A stretch of 26,288 nt of DNA from DATDEW01 sp046590205. GTDB lineage: Bacteria; Bacteroidota; Ignavibacteria; Palsa-1295. Numbering within the stretch: the first letter of the stretch is position 1; each line of letters begins with the position of its first letter. The DNA lies in NCBI GenBank assembly GCA_046590205.1, contig JBKJTT010000045.1, forward strand, positions 1 through 26,288, written 5' to 3'. Positions 14,719 to 22,125 of this stretch are shown piece by piece. The notes beneath the pieces are model-generated. The model was given only the letters and a program-made list of their open reading frames with translations, searched no databases and was not told the origin of the DNA. The position numbers and the translations under genes were made by a program.

Positions 14719-15924
14719 ATGGTCAAACTGGTTATACTATTGGTCTTTCTCCATTTTTACTCCACTGTACTTGCATCTACAGGTGAAGAGGACTTTGCCG
14801 AGCGGACAGAGCGAACCTCCGATAGCATTGCACATATTCTGCGAGCAAAGGAATATCCCGTAGCACAAATCCTTATAGAAAACTGGCTCTCTGACTATAG
14901 CAATCTAGAAATACCCAAGAAAGAAGAGTATAAGCATGTTGAAAAGAATATGTATTTTCTATCAGCATGTGTACTGGCTGAAGACGGGAAAACATTCCGC
15001 GCCCTTTCGGCTCTAAATGAAGCTATTGTTAAAGGATACAGAAACTATGACCAGATCATGGGGGATAAACATCTCAAGCGATTACATGGTATTCGAGAGT
15101 TTACTACCATTACCGACAAACTCCGAGAAAACACAGACTACCTCTCTATCCTCAAAGCTTCGGGAGAATATACTTACACTTCAATAACTGCCCCATCATT
15201 TTTATATTCGTCAATAGGAAACTACGGTCTTGCAAAGTTTAGAAATGAGTATAAACTTGATTCCATCGCCGGCAATGGCAATGAGCAAAGTAGATTGATC
15301 AGGGTAATGAACTGGGTACATAACCAGGTCGCACACAACGGAAACAGACCGATTCCCAATGAACGCGACGCGCTATCATTACTTGCAGACCAGAAGAAAG
15401 CGCTTGACTGCCGTGGACTTGCAACCATATTAAATGAAGCATATCTCGCACTTGGATATCCTTCGCGTATCACTCTCTGTATGCCGAAAGATATTTCTGA
15501 TGGTGAAACACATGTTGTTGTATCTGTCTTTAGCAAAACATATTCACGCTGGGTCATGATGGATCCCACAAGTGATGCTTATATAACTGGCTCGAATGGT
15601 CAGCTATTAGGGCTAAGAGAGATTCGCGAGAGTCTTATTAATAATACCCCGATACACCTCAATAAAGATGCCAACTGGAACGGGAAGGTGAAACGCACCG
15701 GTGATGAATATATATATCGTTACCTGGCAAAAAACTTGTATTGGTTTGAATCGCCAGTGGTAAGTACTTTTGGTTCGGAGACCTTCTTGGATGAAAAACA
15801 AGTAGATTACATACGCCTCTATCCGTCAGACTATAAACAGGAAGAGAGCAATGTATCGTCGTATCAATACGGTACTCTTTTCACCACCAAAGACTCCGAT
15901 CACTTTTGGCAAGCTCCAAAATAG
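14719..15924 (+). CDS. Secreted transglutaminase-like (papain-fold) protein
   Basis: The 401-residue product has a signal peptide (MVKLVILLVFLHFYSTVLAS). A TPR-like helical region (about 75-135: NMYFLSACVLAEDGKTFRAL followed by an EAIVKGYRNYD repeat) comes next, then a transglutaminase-like domain. The predicted triad is Cys231 (LDCRGLATI), His265 (GETHVVV) and Asp282 (VMMDPTS). Such domains act as transglutaminases or, in bacteria, more often as proteases or amidases on surface proteins or wall. The last 110 residues (VKRTGDEYIYRYLAKNLYWF) are not recognised. Transcribed alone between two terminators. The start codon abuts a palindrome. Confidence 0.8.
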   Translation: MVKLVILLVFLHFYSTVLASTGEEDFAERTERTSDSIAHILRAKEYPVAQILIENWLSDYSNLEIPKKEEYKHVEKNMYFLSACVLAEDGKTFRALSALNEAIVKGYRNYDQIMGDKHLKRLHGIREFTTITDKLRENTDYLSILKASGEYTYTSITAPSFLYSSIGNYGLAKFRNEYKLDSIAGNGNEQSRLIRVMNWVHNQVAHNGNRPIPNERDALSLLADQKKALDCRGLATILNEAYLALGYPSRITLCMPKDISDGETHVVVSVFSKTYSRWVMMDPTSDAYITGSNGQLLGLREIRESLINNTPIHLNKDANWNGKVKRTGDEYIYRYLAKNLYWFESPVVSTFGSETFLDEKQVDYIRLYPSDYKQEESNVSSYQYGTLFTTKDSDHFWQAPK

Positions 15925-15925
15925 A

Positions 15926-15951
15926 AAGGTCTATGTTTTCACATAGACCTT
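15926..15951. terminator. Bidirectional terminator between convergent genes
   Basis: Perfect 11-base arms AAGGTCTATGT/ACATAGACCTT with a TTTC loop. It begins two bases after the transglutaminase-like gene. On the minus strand it is followed by TTCTATTTT, so it better serves the gene at 15975-16313. Confidence 0.7.
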
Positions 15952-15974
15952 CGATACATTCTAAAACGCGTTCT

Positions 15975-16313
15975 TTAATTCGTGTTTGTTTTCTTTGCCT
16001 TTGTATGAACCCCGCAAAGCGTACTTCCCTTCATTGCTTTATTCTTACATGCTGCACCTGCTTTTGTGGTCGCAGAGCATTTGGCCGCAATTGCATCAGT
16101 TGTGCCTGCTATGAGTTTAGCATGTTGAGCGCAATACTTCGCACCGCTTGAGGCAGTCCGTTTGCACTGGACACCATCTTTGGTTGTCGCAGCACATTGT
16201 GGTCCTTTTACGGCAGTAGTTTTCTTTTTTGCTGTAGATGAACTTGTGGACGTTTGTCCTGCTACTCCTCCAGCTAGACACAATACCAACAATAATACAA
16301 GTATCTTTTTCAT
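15975..16313 (-). CDS. Secreted Cys-rich protein with two C-x9-C-x10-C-x2-H repeats (DUF5763-like)
   Basis: The 112-residue product has a signal peptide (MKKILVLLLVLCLAGGVAG, cleavage near Gln20), a Ser/Thr/Lys-rich spacer, and two repeats: CAATTKDGVQC...KYCAQH (Cys40, Cys50, Cys61, His64) and CSATTKAGAAC...TLCGVH (Cys79, Cys89, Cys100, His103). The spacings are identical, so each repeat probably binds a metal ion or forms a disulphide knuckle. The pattern resembles the DUF5763 family, usually single-copy and of unknown function. Strongly basic. It is 25 bases downstream of frr in the same orientation and may be read with it. The role is not known. Confidence 0.8.
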   Translation of the reverse strand: MKKILVLLLVLCLAGGVAGQTSTSSSTAKKKTTAVKGPQCAATTKDGVQCKRTASSGAKYCAQHAKLIAGTTDAIAAKCSATTKAGAACKNKAMKGSTLCGVHTKAKKTNTN

Positions 16314-16338
16314 AAAGTATATGGATAAGTGAAAATTA

Positions 16339-16902
16339 TTAAACTGCCATGACCTCTTTTTCTTTCGCGGCTACAAGAGCATCTATCTCTTTTACTTTCG
16401 CATCGGTCTTTTTCTGGACATCGTCCTCGCCGCGTTTACGCTCATCTTCGGAGAAATGCTCTGCCTTCTCTGCTTTCTTTAAGTGCTCCATCGAGTCACG
16501 TCGGACGTTACGAATAGAAACCTTGGCTTCTTCGCCAAGTTTCTTTACCAGCTTCCCTATTTCCTTACGGCGATCTTCTGTGAGAGGGGGCATCGGAACA
16601 CGAACAATATTACCATCATTCGTCGGATTTAAGCCAAGATTTGCATCGCGAATCCCTCGTTCGATAGCACCGAGCATCCCCTTATCCCATGCTTGGATCG
16701 CAATTGTATGGGCATCAGGCACGGTAAGGTTTGCTACCTGATTGAGCGACATCGGGCTGCCATACGCATCTACTTTCACCGTATCAAGAAGTGCTGTCGA
16801 AGCGCGACCTGTACGTATCTTGCCGAGTTCGTTGTGAAACGCCTCAACGCTCTTGCCCATTCGCACATCTGTATCGTGGAGAATCTCTTTTGTACTATTC
16901 AT
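16339..16902 (-). CDS. frr: Ribosome recycling factor
   Basis: Splits post-termination ribosomes with EF-G. The 187-residue product is standard in length. It has MGKSVEAFHNELGKIRTGRA at the start of helix 1, VPDAHTIAIQAWDKGMLGAI in the head domain, and LTEDRRKEIGKLVKKLGEEAKVSIRNVRRD in the long helices. It follows pyrH by 52 bases, the usual pyrH-frr order. Confidence 0.97.
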   Translation of the reverse strand: MNSTKEILHDTDVRMGKSVEAFHNELGKIRTGRASTALLDTVKVDAYGSPMSLNQVANLTVPDAHTIAIQAWDKGMLGAIERGIRDANLGLNPTNDGNIVRVPMPPLTEDRRKEIGKLVKKLGEEAKVSIRNVRRDSMEHLKKAEKAEHFSEDERKRGEDDVQKKTDAKVKEIDALVAAKEKEVMAV

Positions 16903-16954
16903 AAAATTTGTTCTCTTTACTACTGTATTTTTATTCTACGGGTTCCCGCGAATT

Positions 16955-17680
16955 TTACATTACAACTTTTGAGCCGATCCCCTCTTCGGTCAATACTCTA
17001 CCGAGGTTACCCTTCGCATTCATGTTGAAAACAATGATAGGAAGTTTGTTCTCTTGGCAAAGGGTGATTGCCGTCAAGTCCATAACTCGCAATCCTTTTT
17101 TGAGCATGTCGGTATAGGTTATCTCCGGGATGAGCAATGCATTCGGATTCTTTTCCGGGTCACTGTCATATATGCCATCAACTCTTGTGCCTTTGAATAC
17201 AGCATCAGCATCTATCTCTGATGCGCGGAGTGCAGCGGCAGTATCGGTGGTGAAGTACGGGTTACCTGTGCCAGAACCAAAAATAACTATACGTCCTTTT
17301 TCAAGATGTCGAATAGCGCGTCGGCGGATGAACGGCTCGGCTATCTCTGTCATCTCAATAGCAGAAACAAGCCGCGTGTACATTCCTTTTGACTCAAGAG
17401 CATTCTGCAATGCCAGCGCATTTATCATCGTCGCCAGCATCCCCATGTAGTCGCCTTGCACCTTCTGGACGCCGTCAACGCTATCTTTCACACCACGATA
17501 GATATTTCCGCCCCCGACGACGATAGCTATCTGGACTCCGAGTGAATGTGCCTCAATAATCTCATCTGCAAACTGCCCGATGATCTTGGAGTCAATCCCG
17601 AACTCCTGATCGCCAAGCAATGCTTCACCCGAGAGCTTTAGAAGGATACGTTTGTATAACGGCTTGCGGTCTGTTGACAT
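16955..17680 (-). CDS. pyrH: Uridylate (UMP) kinase
   Basis: Phosphorylates UMP to UDP, feeding UTP and CTP synthesis. The 241-residue product has the amino-acid-kinase fold: KRILLKLSGEALLG (10-23), IAIVVGGGNIYRG (51-63), FGSGTGNPYFTTDTAA and DPEKNPNALLIPEITY. Full length. It has its own probable -7 box 26 bases upstream and lies after a strong terminator closing tsf, so pyrH-frr is likely a separate unit from rpsB-tsf. Confidence 0.97.
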   Translation of the reverse strand: MSTDRKPLYKRILLKLSGEALLGDQEFGIDSKIIGQFADEIIEAHSLGVQIAIVVGGGNIYRGVKDSVDGVQKVQGDYMGMLATMINALALQNALESKGMYTRLVSAIEMTEIAEPFIRRRAIRHLEKGRIVIFGSGTGNPYFTTDTAAALRASEIDADAVFKGTRVDGIYDSDPEKNPNALLIPEITYTDMLKKGLRVMDLTAITLCQENKLPIIVFNMNAKGNLGRVLTEEGIGSKVVM

Positions 17681-17705
17681 TGGTGGTGCTTTACCTTAAT
17701 AGATA

Positions 17706-17713
17706 CAAAAATA
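17706..17713 (-). promoter_or_regulatory. Probable -7 box for pyrH
   Basis: Minus-strand TATTTTTG fits TAnnTTTG, with no good TTG at -33. The start site would be near 17699, giving a leader of about 19 bases. Confidence 0.5.
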
Positions 17714-17735
17714 CGTCGAAGAACTCCTTATACAT

Positions 17736-17770
17736 AGAAAAAGAGCACAAGCTTTTGGGCTTGTGCTCTT
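17736..17770 (-). terminator. Intrinsic terminator of tsf
   Basis: Arms AAGAGCACAAGC/GCTTGTGCTCTT (12 bases, perfect) with a 6-base loop. On the minus strand it runs into TTTTTCTA. Lies 16 bases after the tsf stop. Confidence 0.9.
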
Positions 17771-17785
17771 CATCATTTCTGCATA

Positions 17786-18667
17786 TTATGCAATCGCTGC
17801 TTCTTCTGCTTCGGAAAGGATGGGTTGTCCTTCACCGAGCTGCATACGAATATAGCCGGTAATTGAAAGGTCGCCTGACTCCTTCAATATCTCCTTTATC
17901 GTCTTTGAAGCATCTTTAATAAAGCTCTGTTCGATAAGACAATTATCCTGATAGAACTTCTCAAGCTTTCCTGTTGAGATCTTATCTATCATCTCTTCCT
18001 TCTTGCCTTCGTTGCGAAGCTGTGTCTTGATGATGTCAATCTCTTTTTCAAGAGTAACAGCATCGATCTGCGTACGGTCAAGAGCCATCGGGTTCATAGC
18101 TGCGACTTGCATAGCAACGTCACGACCAACTGCTGTTGCACGCTCACGGTCATTGCCACCGATAGCAACAAGCACACCAAGCTTTGCACCTGGGTGAATG
18201 TAGCTAACGACAAAACCATTGCCACCATCAAGTGCTGCGAAGCGACGCGCTTCGATCTTCTCTCCGATACGACCTGTCTGCTCACCAACTGCTTCAGCGA
18301 CGCTGATACCAGTTGAGAGCTTAACCAGCATAAACTCTTCATGTGAGTTTGGGCTATGTGTAAGGGCAGAACTTGCAATGTCCTGCGCGAACTGAACGAA
18401 TGACTCGTTACGTGCAACGAAATCTGTTTCACTGTTGACTTCAGCAATTACTGCCTTTTTCATATCAGGCGATAGTGCTGCGACGATAACACCCTCTTTT
18501 GCAGTGCGGTCTGCACGCTTTGCTGCGCTTGCTGCGCCGCGCTTGCGGAGAATATCTAATGCTAACTCGTCGTTACCTTCTGCTTCTTCGAGTGCTTTTT
18601 TACAATCTGCCATACCCGCGCCGGTACGGTCACGTAAACGTTTTACTTGTTCTGCTGAAACTGCCAT
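17786..18667 (-). CDS. tsf: Elongation factor Ts
   Basis: Guanine nucleotide exchange factor for EF-Tu. The 293-residue product has the N-terminal UBA-like module (VKRLRDRTGAGMADCKKALE), AALSPDMKKAVIAEVNSETD with the conserved TDFVARN, and a C-terminal dimerisation part. Usual length. It follows rpsB by 90 bases, but a terminator hairpin lies in that gap, so tsf output may be set below that of rpsB. Confidence 0.97.
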   Translation of the reverse strand: MAVSAEQVKRLRDRTGAGMADCKKALEEAEGNDELALDILRKRGAASAAKRADRTAKEGVIVAALSPDMKKAVIAEVNSETDFVARNESFVQFAQDIASSALTHSPNSHEEFMLVKLSTGISVAEAVGEQTGRIGEKIEARRFAALDGGNGFVVSYIHPGAKLGVLVAIGGNDRERATAVGRDVAMQVAAMNPMALDRTQIDAVTLEKEIDIIKTQLRNEGKKEEMIDKISTGKLEKFYQDNCLIEQSFIKDASKTIKEILKESGDLSITGYIRMQLGEGQPILSEAEEAAIA

Positions 18668-18696
18668 ACGAATATCTTTCTATATTAAAACTTCTC

Positions 18697-18732
18697 TAAT
18701 AAAAACGGCGAGCGTTGATAACAAGCTCGCCG
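18697..18732 (-). terminator. Intrinsic terminator/attenuator between rpsB and tsf
   Basis: Perfect 8-base GC-rich arms CGGCGAGC/GCTCGCCG with an 11-base loop, followed on the minus strand by TTTTTATTAG, about 30 bases before the tsf ATG. No clear promoter for tsf is seen after it, so read-through is expected. Confidence 0.8.
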
Positions 18733-18757
18733 CATACGATTTGCAACGAACTATATA

Positions 18758-19585
18758 TTAGGCTTCTACCGCTTCGGTCTCTGCAGCAACTACTGGTGCT
18801 GCTTCTGTAACCGGTGATGCAATCACTGCTGCGTCAATTTCATCTACGTCGTTGACCTTCTGCATCATCTCTTGCTCGACTGAATCATCAAGCTTCTTTG
18901 CCTTTGCTGCTGCGCTACCTGTATTGATAACGTCAGCAAATGCGTGGATAAAAAGCTGAACACTGCGAAGTGCATCATCATTTGCAGGGATCGGGTAATC
19001 TGCCATATCCGGATCAACGTTCGTATCAACCAGAGCGAAGATCGGGATACCAAGGTTACGTGCCTCTTTTACTGCGATATGCTCCTTCTTAATGTCAATG
19101 ATTATCATCGCACCCGGGAGTCCGCGCATCTCAGCAATACCGCCAAGCACAGCATCAAGTTTTATTTTCTCTCGGCTGAATTCAAGCTGTTCTTTCTTTG
19201 TGTAATTCTCAATAGTACCATCCATCTCCATCTTTTCGATCTGCTGGAGACGTTTGATAGACTTGCGAATGGTTGTAAAATTTGTGAGCATTCCGCCCGG
19301 CCAACGGTCAACAGCAAAATACTGTGAGCAGCGGTTTGCTTCTTCTTTGACTGCCTCGCGGAGCTGCTTTTTTGTCGCTACAAAAAGAAAACGTTTGCCT
19401 TCGGCAGCCAAACGCTCTGCGGCGTTAAGTGCGTCTTCGGCAAGCGCCTGTGTCTTCTTGAGATCGATAATGTGAATTCCGTTGCGCTCCATGAAGATGT
19501 AGGGTTTCATCTTCGGATTCCAACGGCGTGTAAGGTGGCCGAAATGCGATCCGGCTGCAAGTAATGCTTCTAAGCTGATTCTCAT
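18758..19585 (-). CDS. rpsB: 30S ribosomal protein S2
   Basis: Structural protein of the 30S subunit. The 275-residue product has LLAAGSHFGHLTRRWNPKMK (9-28), HIIDLKKTQ, RFLFVATKKQ, RWPGGMLTNF, GLPGAMIIID and GIPIFALVDTNVDPDMADYP. The last 50 residues are an acidic Ala/Val/Glu-rich tail beyond the core fold (ending VVAAETEAVEA). Its leader (19586-19673) carries short hairpins, including CAC-GAAA-GTG, and could be an S2-binding autoregulatory site, though I cannot match a known leader class. Confidence 0.97.
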   Translation of the reverse strand: MRISLEALLAAGSHFGHLTRRWNPKMKPYIFMERNGIHIIDLKKTQALAEDALNAAERLAAEGKRFLFVATKKQLREAVKEEANRCSQYFAVDRWPGGMLTNFTTIRKSIKRLQQIEKMEMDGTIENYTKKEQLEFSREKIKLDAVLGGIAEMRGLPGAMIIIDIKKEHIAVKEARNLGIPIFALVDTNVDPDMADYPIPANDDALRSVQLFIHAFADVINTGSAAAKAKKLDDSVEQEMMQKVNDVDEIDAAVIASPVTEAAPVVAAETEAVEA

Positions 19586-19673
19586 GTTGTAGTTGGTTTA
19601 TTCTCTACATCTTCTCTACTACTGCCACACTTTCGTGCACCGACAGGGTCGATTTATGAAGATGTATATGTGA

Positions 19674-19716
19674 TTAAAAACTGTCGTCAGTAGTCTGTAG
19701 CACAAACTACCGACTG
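19674..19716 (-). terminator. Probable terminator between rpsI and rpsB
   Basis: Minus-strand GTCGGTAGT pairs with ACTACTGAC (one G-T pair), extended inside by TGT/ACA. TTTTT follows five bases past the stem. Confidence 0.55.
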
Positions 19717-19721
19717 AAAAA

Positions 19722-20126
19722 TTAACGCTTCGAGAACTGGAATCTCTTACGAGCTTTCGGCTGTCCCGGCTTTTTACGCTCGACCATACGAGGGTCACGC
19801 GTCATAAGTCCGTCTTTGCGGAGTGCTGACTTAAACTCTTCGCTGATGTCAACGAGTGCACGTGCAACACCGAGGCGAACTGCGCCTGCCTGGCCTGTCG
19901 TACCGCCACCTTGCACATTTGCGCGGATGCTGTATGAACCATACTGCCCTGCTGTACGAAGCGGACGAATCACGTCCTCACGATGCAATTCATTAGGGAA
20001 ATACTTATCAAACTCACGACCATTGATTGTAACGCTCATCGGCTTGCCGTCAGTAACGGGAAGGAGTGATACACGGGCGATTGCCTCTTTACGACGACCT
20101 GTGAGAATTGCTGCTTGACGTGCCAT
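19722..20126 (-). CDS. rpsI: 30S ribosomal protein S9
   Basis: Structural protein whose C-terminal tail reaches the P site. The 134-residue product has TGRRKEAIARVSLLP, VTINGREFDKYFP, VQGGGTTGQAGAVRLGVARAL, and the conserved end RDPRMVERKKPGQPKARKRFQFSKR-type tail (final Lys-Arg). Twenty bases after rplM, the universal rplM-rpsI pair. Confidence 0.97.
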   Translation of the reverse strand: MARQAAILTGRRKEAIARVSLLPVTDGKPMSVTINGREFDKYFPNELHREDVIRPLRTAGQYGSYSIRANVQGGGTTGQAGAVRLGVARALVDISEEFKSALRKDGLMTRDPRMVERKKPGQPKARKRFQFSKR

Positions 20127-20146
20127 AAGATCTTATCTCTGTAAAA

Positions 20147-20599
20147 TTAGAATGTGAGTGCCTTTGGTTGTTGTGCAGCATGAGGATGCTCTGCGCCTGC
20201 ATAGACCTTGAGCTTCATGCCTGTTGCTCTGCCGAGCGTATTTTTCGGGAGCATACCCTTTACAGCGTACTCAACGATGCGCTCAGGGCGTGATGCGCGA
20301 AGCTCAGCGAACTTCTCGAAACGTGCTCCACCTGGATAGAGGGTATTGCGGAAGTACTCTTTCTGTGATTCGCGCTTACCGGTCATCTTGATCTTGCCTG
20401 CATTGATAACAACGACGAAATCGCCGGTATCAACGTGTGAGGTGAAGATTGGCTTATGCTTGCCGCGAAGAACGCGAGCGATCTCTGTAGCCAAACGACC
20501 TACCGTCTTGCCTTCTGCATCAACGATGTACCAATCTTTCTTTACGTCCTCTTGCTTTGCAGAGAAGGTACGAAACCCGACGTTATTATTCTTTTGCAC
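20147..20599 (-). CDS. rplM: 50S ribosomal protein L13
   Basis: Early-assembly 50S protein. The 150-residue product has TFSAKQEDVKKDWYIVDAEG, KTVGRLATEIARVLRGKHKP, GDFVVVINAGKIKMTGKR and KGMLPKNTLGR. The start is a GTG with GGA about nine bases upstream; no ATG lies between it and the conserved region, and the product is about ten residues longer at the N-terminus than many L13 proteins. The 130-base leader holds hairpins (CCTC/GAGG near 20628-20644, and GCGCTTTTTACGCG) compatible with L13 autoregulation, unproven. Confidence 0.96.
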   Translation of the reverse strand: MQKNNNVGFRTFSAKQEDVKKDWYIVDAEGKTVGRLATEIARVLRGKHKPIFTSHVDTGDFVVVINAGKIKMTGKRESQKEYFRNTLYPGGARFEKFAELRASRPERIVEYAVKGMLPKNTLGRATGMKLKVYAGAEHPHAAQQPKALTF

Positions 20600-20732
20600 T
20601 GCTGTACTTTCCGATAAAATAGATTCTACCCACCTCTATTCGAGGCGGAATTTGTAGCCGCGTAAAAAGCGCAAAAAGCCCTCAAAAGTTCCAAAAAACG
20701 TTTGAATTGGGGCATTACTCGACATCCAATAT

Positions 20733-20757
20733 AAAAACGCCGCAAAATGCGGCTTTT
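20733..20757 (-). terminator. Intrinsic terminator of the recR-flippase operon
   Basis: Arms GCCGC/GCGGC with an ATTTT loop, then GTTTTTAT on the minus strand. T's also follow on the plus strand. Lies 55 bases after the flippase stop. Confidence 0.75.
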
Positions 20758-20811
20758 TGGCTTCATTGTTGTGATGTGATGATGGCTCCGCATAGCAAGC
20801 TAAGAGAAAAG

Positions 20812-22125
20812 TTACTTTGACGGACGCTTGAGCAAACTTTTTATATCTTTGATGCTTGCAAAGATACCGCGAGCACTGATAGAAAGCTCCTTACGCATTG
20901 CGATAAACCCGAAGATACCAATCGCCGCAATACTCACAAGCACTGCAATCGCAGCACCGACCGATGCCATATCAGGCACAAGGATACGGTTCATCGCAAA
21001 GAAAATAAAAGTGCCGCCGAGCATCGAAAGGAAGAGACCTTTGACATTGCCGATGCCAATCAGCACGTTCGTAGCGACAAGATAAAGTGGAAGAACTATG
21101 CCTGATAATATGAGTATCTGGAAGACAGCATCTATACCCGGAAATTTATCTTTATAGAATATGTGCATGAGTGTATCGGCACCAAATGCAAGCACAAGAG
21201 AAACCGGAACGAGAACCATAAACGCTAAGAATAATAATTGCTCTACAAGTGTAGAGAGTTTTTCTTTATCACCAACCGAATGCAGTCGTGATGCGATAGG
21301 TACAATAAGAAGCGTCGCGCCCTCTTTGACAGCATCGAAGAGACGGTAGAGCAGTTTCGCAGAAGCATAAACTGCTACTTCTTTCGGTGGATAGTAAATA
21401 CCAATGATTAATGTATCAGACCATTGCTGTAACTGCTGAAGAATAGATGTTCCTGCTTGATATTTTGCGAACGAAAGAAGTTTAGAATACTCATCTTTTG
21501 GTACACGAAGAATAGGCATTTCAGAAAAGCCCTTCCAGCAGAAAACAAATGCGATAGCACTTGAAGCTAAACCGCCAATGAGATTGATCTTCACGAAATC
21601 AAGTCCGGTAACCAACGTACCATTGTTTTTCCCAATAATAGAGAGGAGCACGATCGTACCAAAAAATACTACATCGACCCAAAAGATAAACTTGATCTTA
21701 TAGAGTGCCTGTAAATACCTAATCCCAACATTACGGATAATATGCGCGACAAGAAGCAGGGGCATCCACTTCAGTAATTCTAATAGTTCAGGGCTATGAT
21801 AAATATCTGCAATGAAATTCATCGTCCCGAAACATAAGAGAGCACCGAAAATAATAGACCCAACATACAATATAACGCTTGCTCCGAGAGCATTGGGTAT
21901 CTCTGCCTCATGTTCACTTGCGAACTTGACCATTGGTTGCAAGAAGATGGAATCCGCGATAAAGCAGATAAGCAGGAAGATCGATTGATAGATATTAAAT
22001 ACACCCCACTCGGTGTCAGGCAGTGCTGAAACCACGATCAGCATTACTGCAAAACCGTAAAAGAGCAACAGCCCTTTATCGGCTACAGCCCAGATGCCTT
22101 TATCAAGATGATCGCGTAATTTCAA
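20812..22125 (-). CDS. Oligosaccharide flippase family (Wzx/MATE-like) membrane protein
   Basis: The 437-residue product is almost wholly hydrophobic segments (roughly 12 membrane helices). It begins LDKGIWAVADKGLLLFYGFA, with the polysaccharide-transporter pattern of a small loop (WGVFNIYQSIF) after helix 1 and a basic C-terminal tail (LKRPSK). Members flip lipid-linked sugars across the inner membrane. The start is a TTG inside the end of the heparinase-like gene (23-base overlap), which implies translational coupling. Its partner upstream acts on polysaccharide, so the pair may handle a surface glycan. Substrate unknown. Confidence 0.8.
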   Translation of the reverse strand: MKLRDHLDKGIWAVADKGLLLFYGFAVMLIVVSALPDTEWGVFNIYQSIFLLICFIADSIFLQPMVKFASEHEAEIPNALGASVILYVGSIIFGALLCFGTMNFIADIYHSPELLELLKWMPLLLVAHIIRNVGIRYLQALYKIKFIFWVDVVFFGTIVLLSIIGKNNGTLVTGLDFVKINLIGGLASSAIAFVFCWKGFSEMPILRVPKDEYSKLLSFAKYQAGTSILQQLQQWSDTLIIGIYYPPKEVAVYASAKLLYRLFDAVKEGATLLIVPIASRLHSVGDKEKLSTLVEQLLFLAFMVLVPVSLVLAFGADTLMHIFYKDKFPGIDAVFQILILSGIVLPLYLVATNVLIGIGNVKGLFLSMLGGTFIFFAMNRILVPDMASVGAAIAVLVSIAAIGIFGFIAMRKELSISARGIFASIKDIKSLLKRPSK

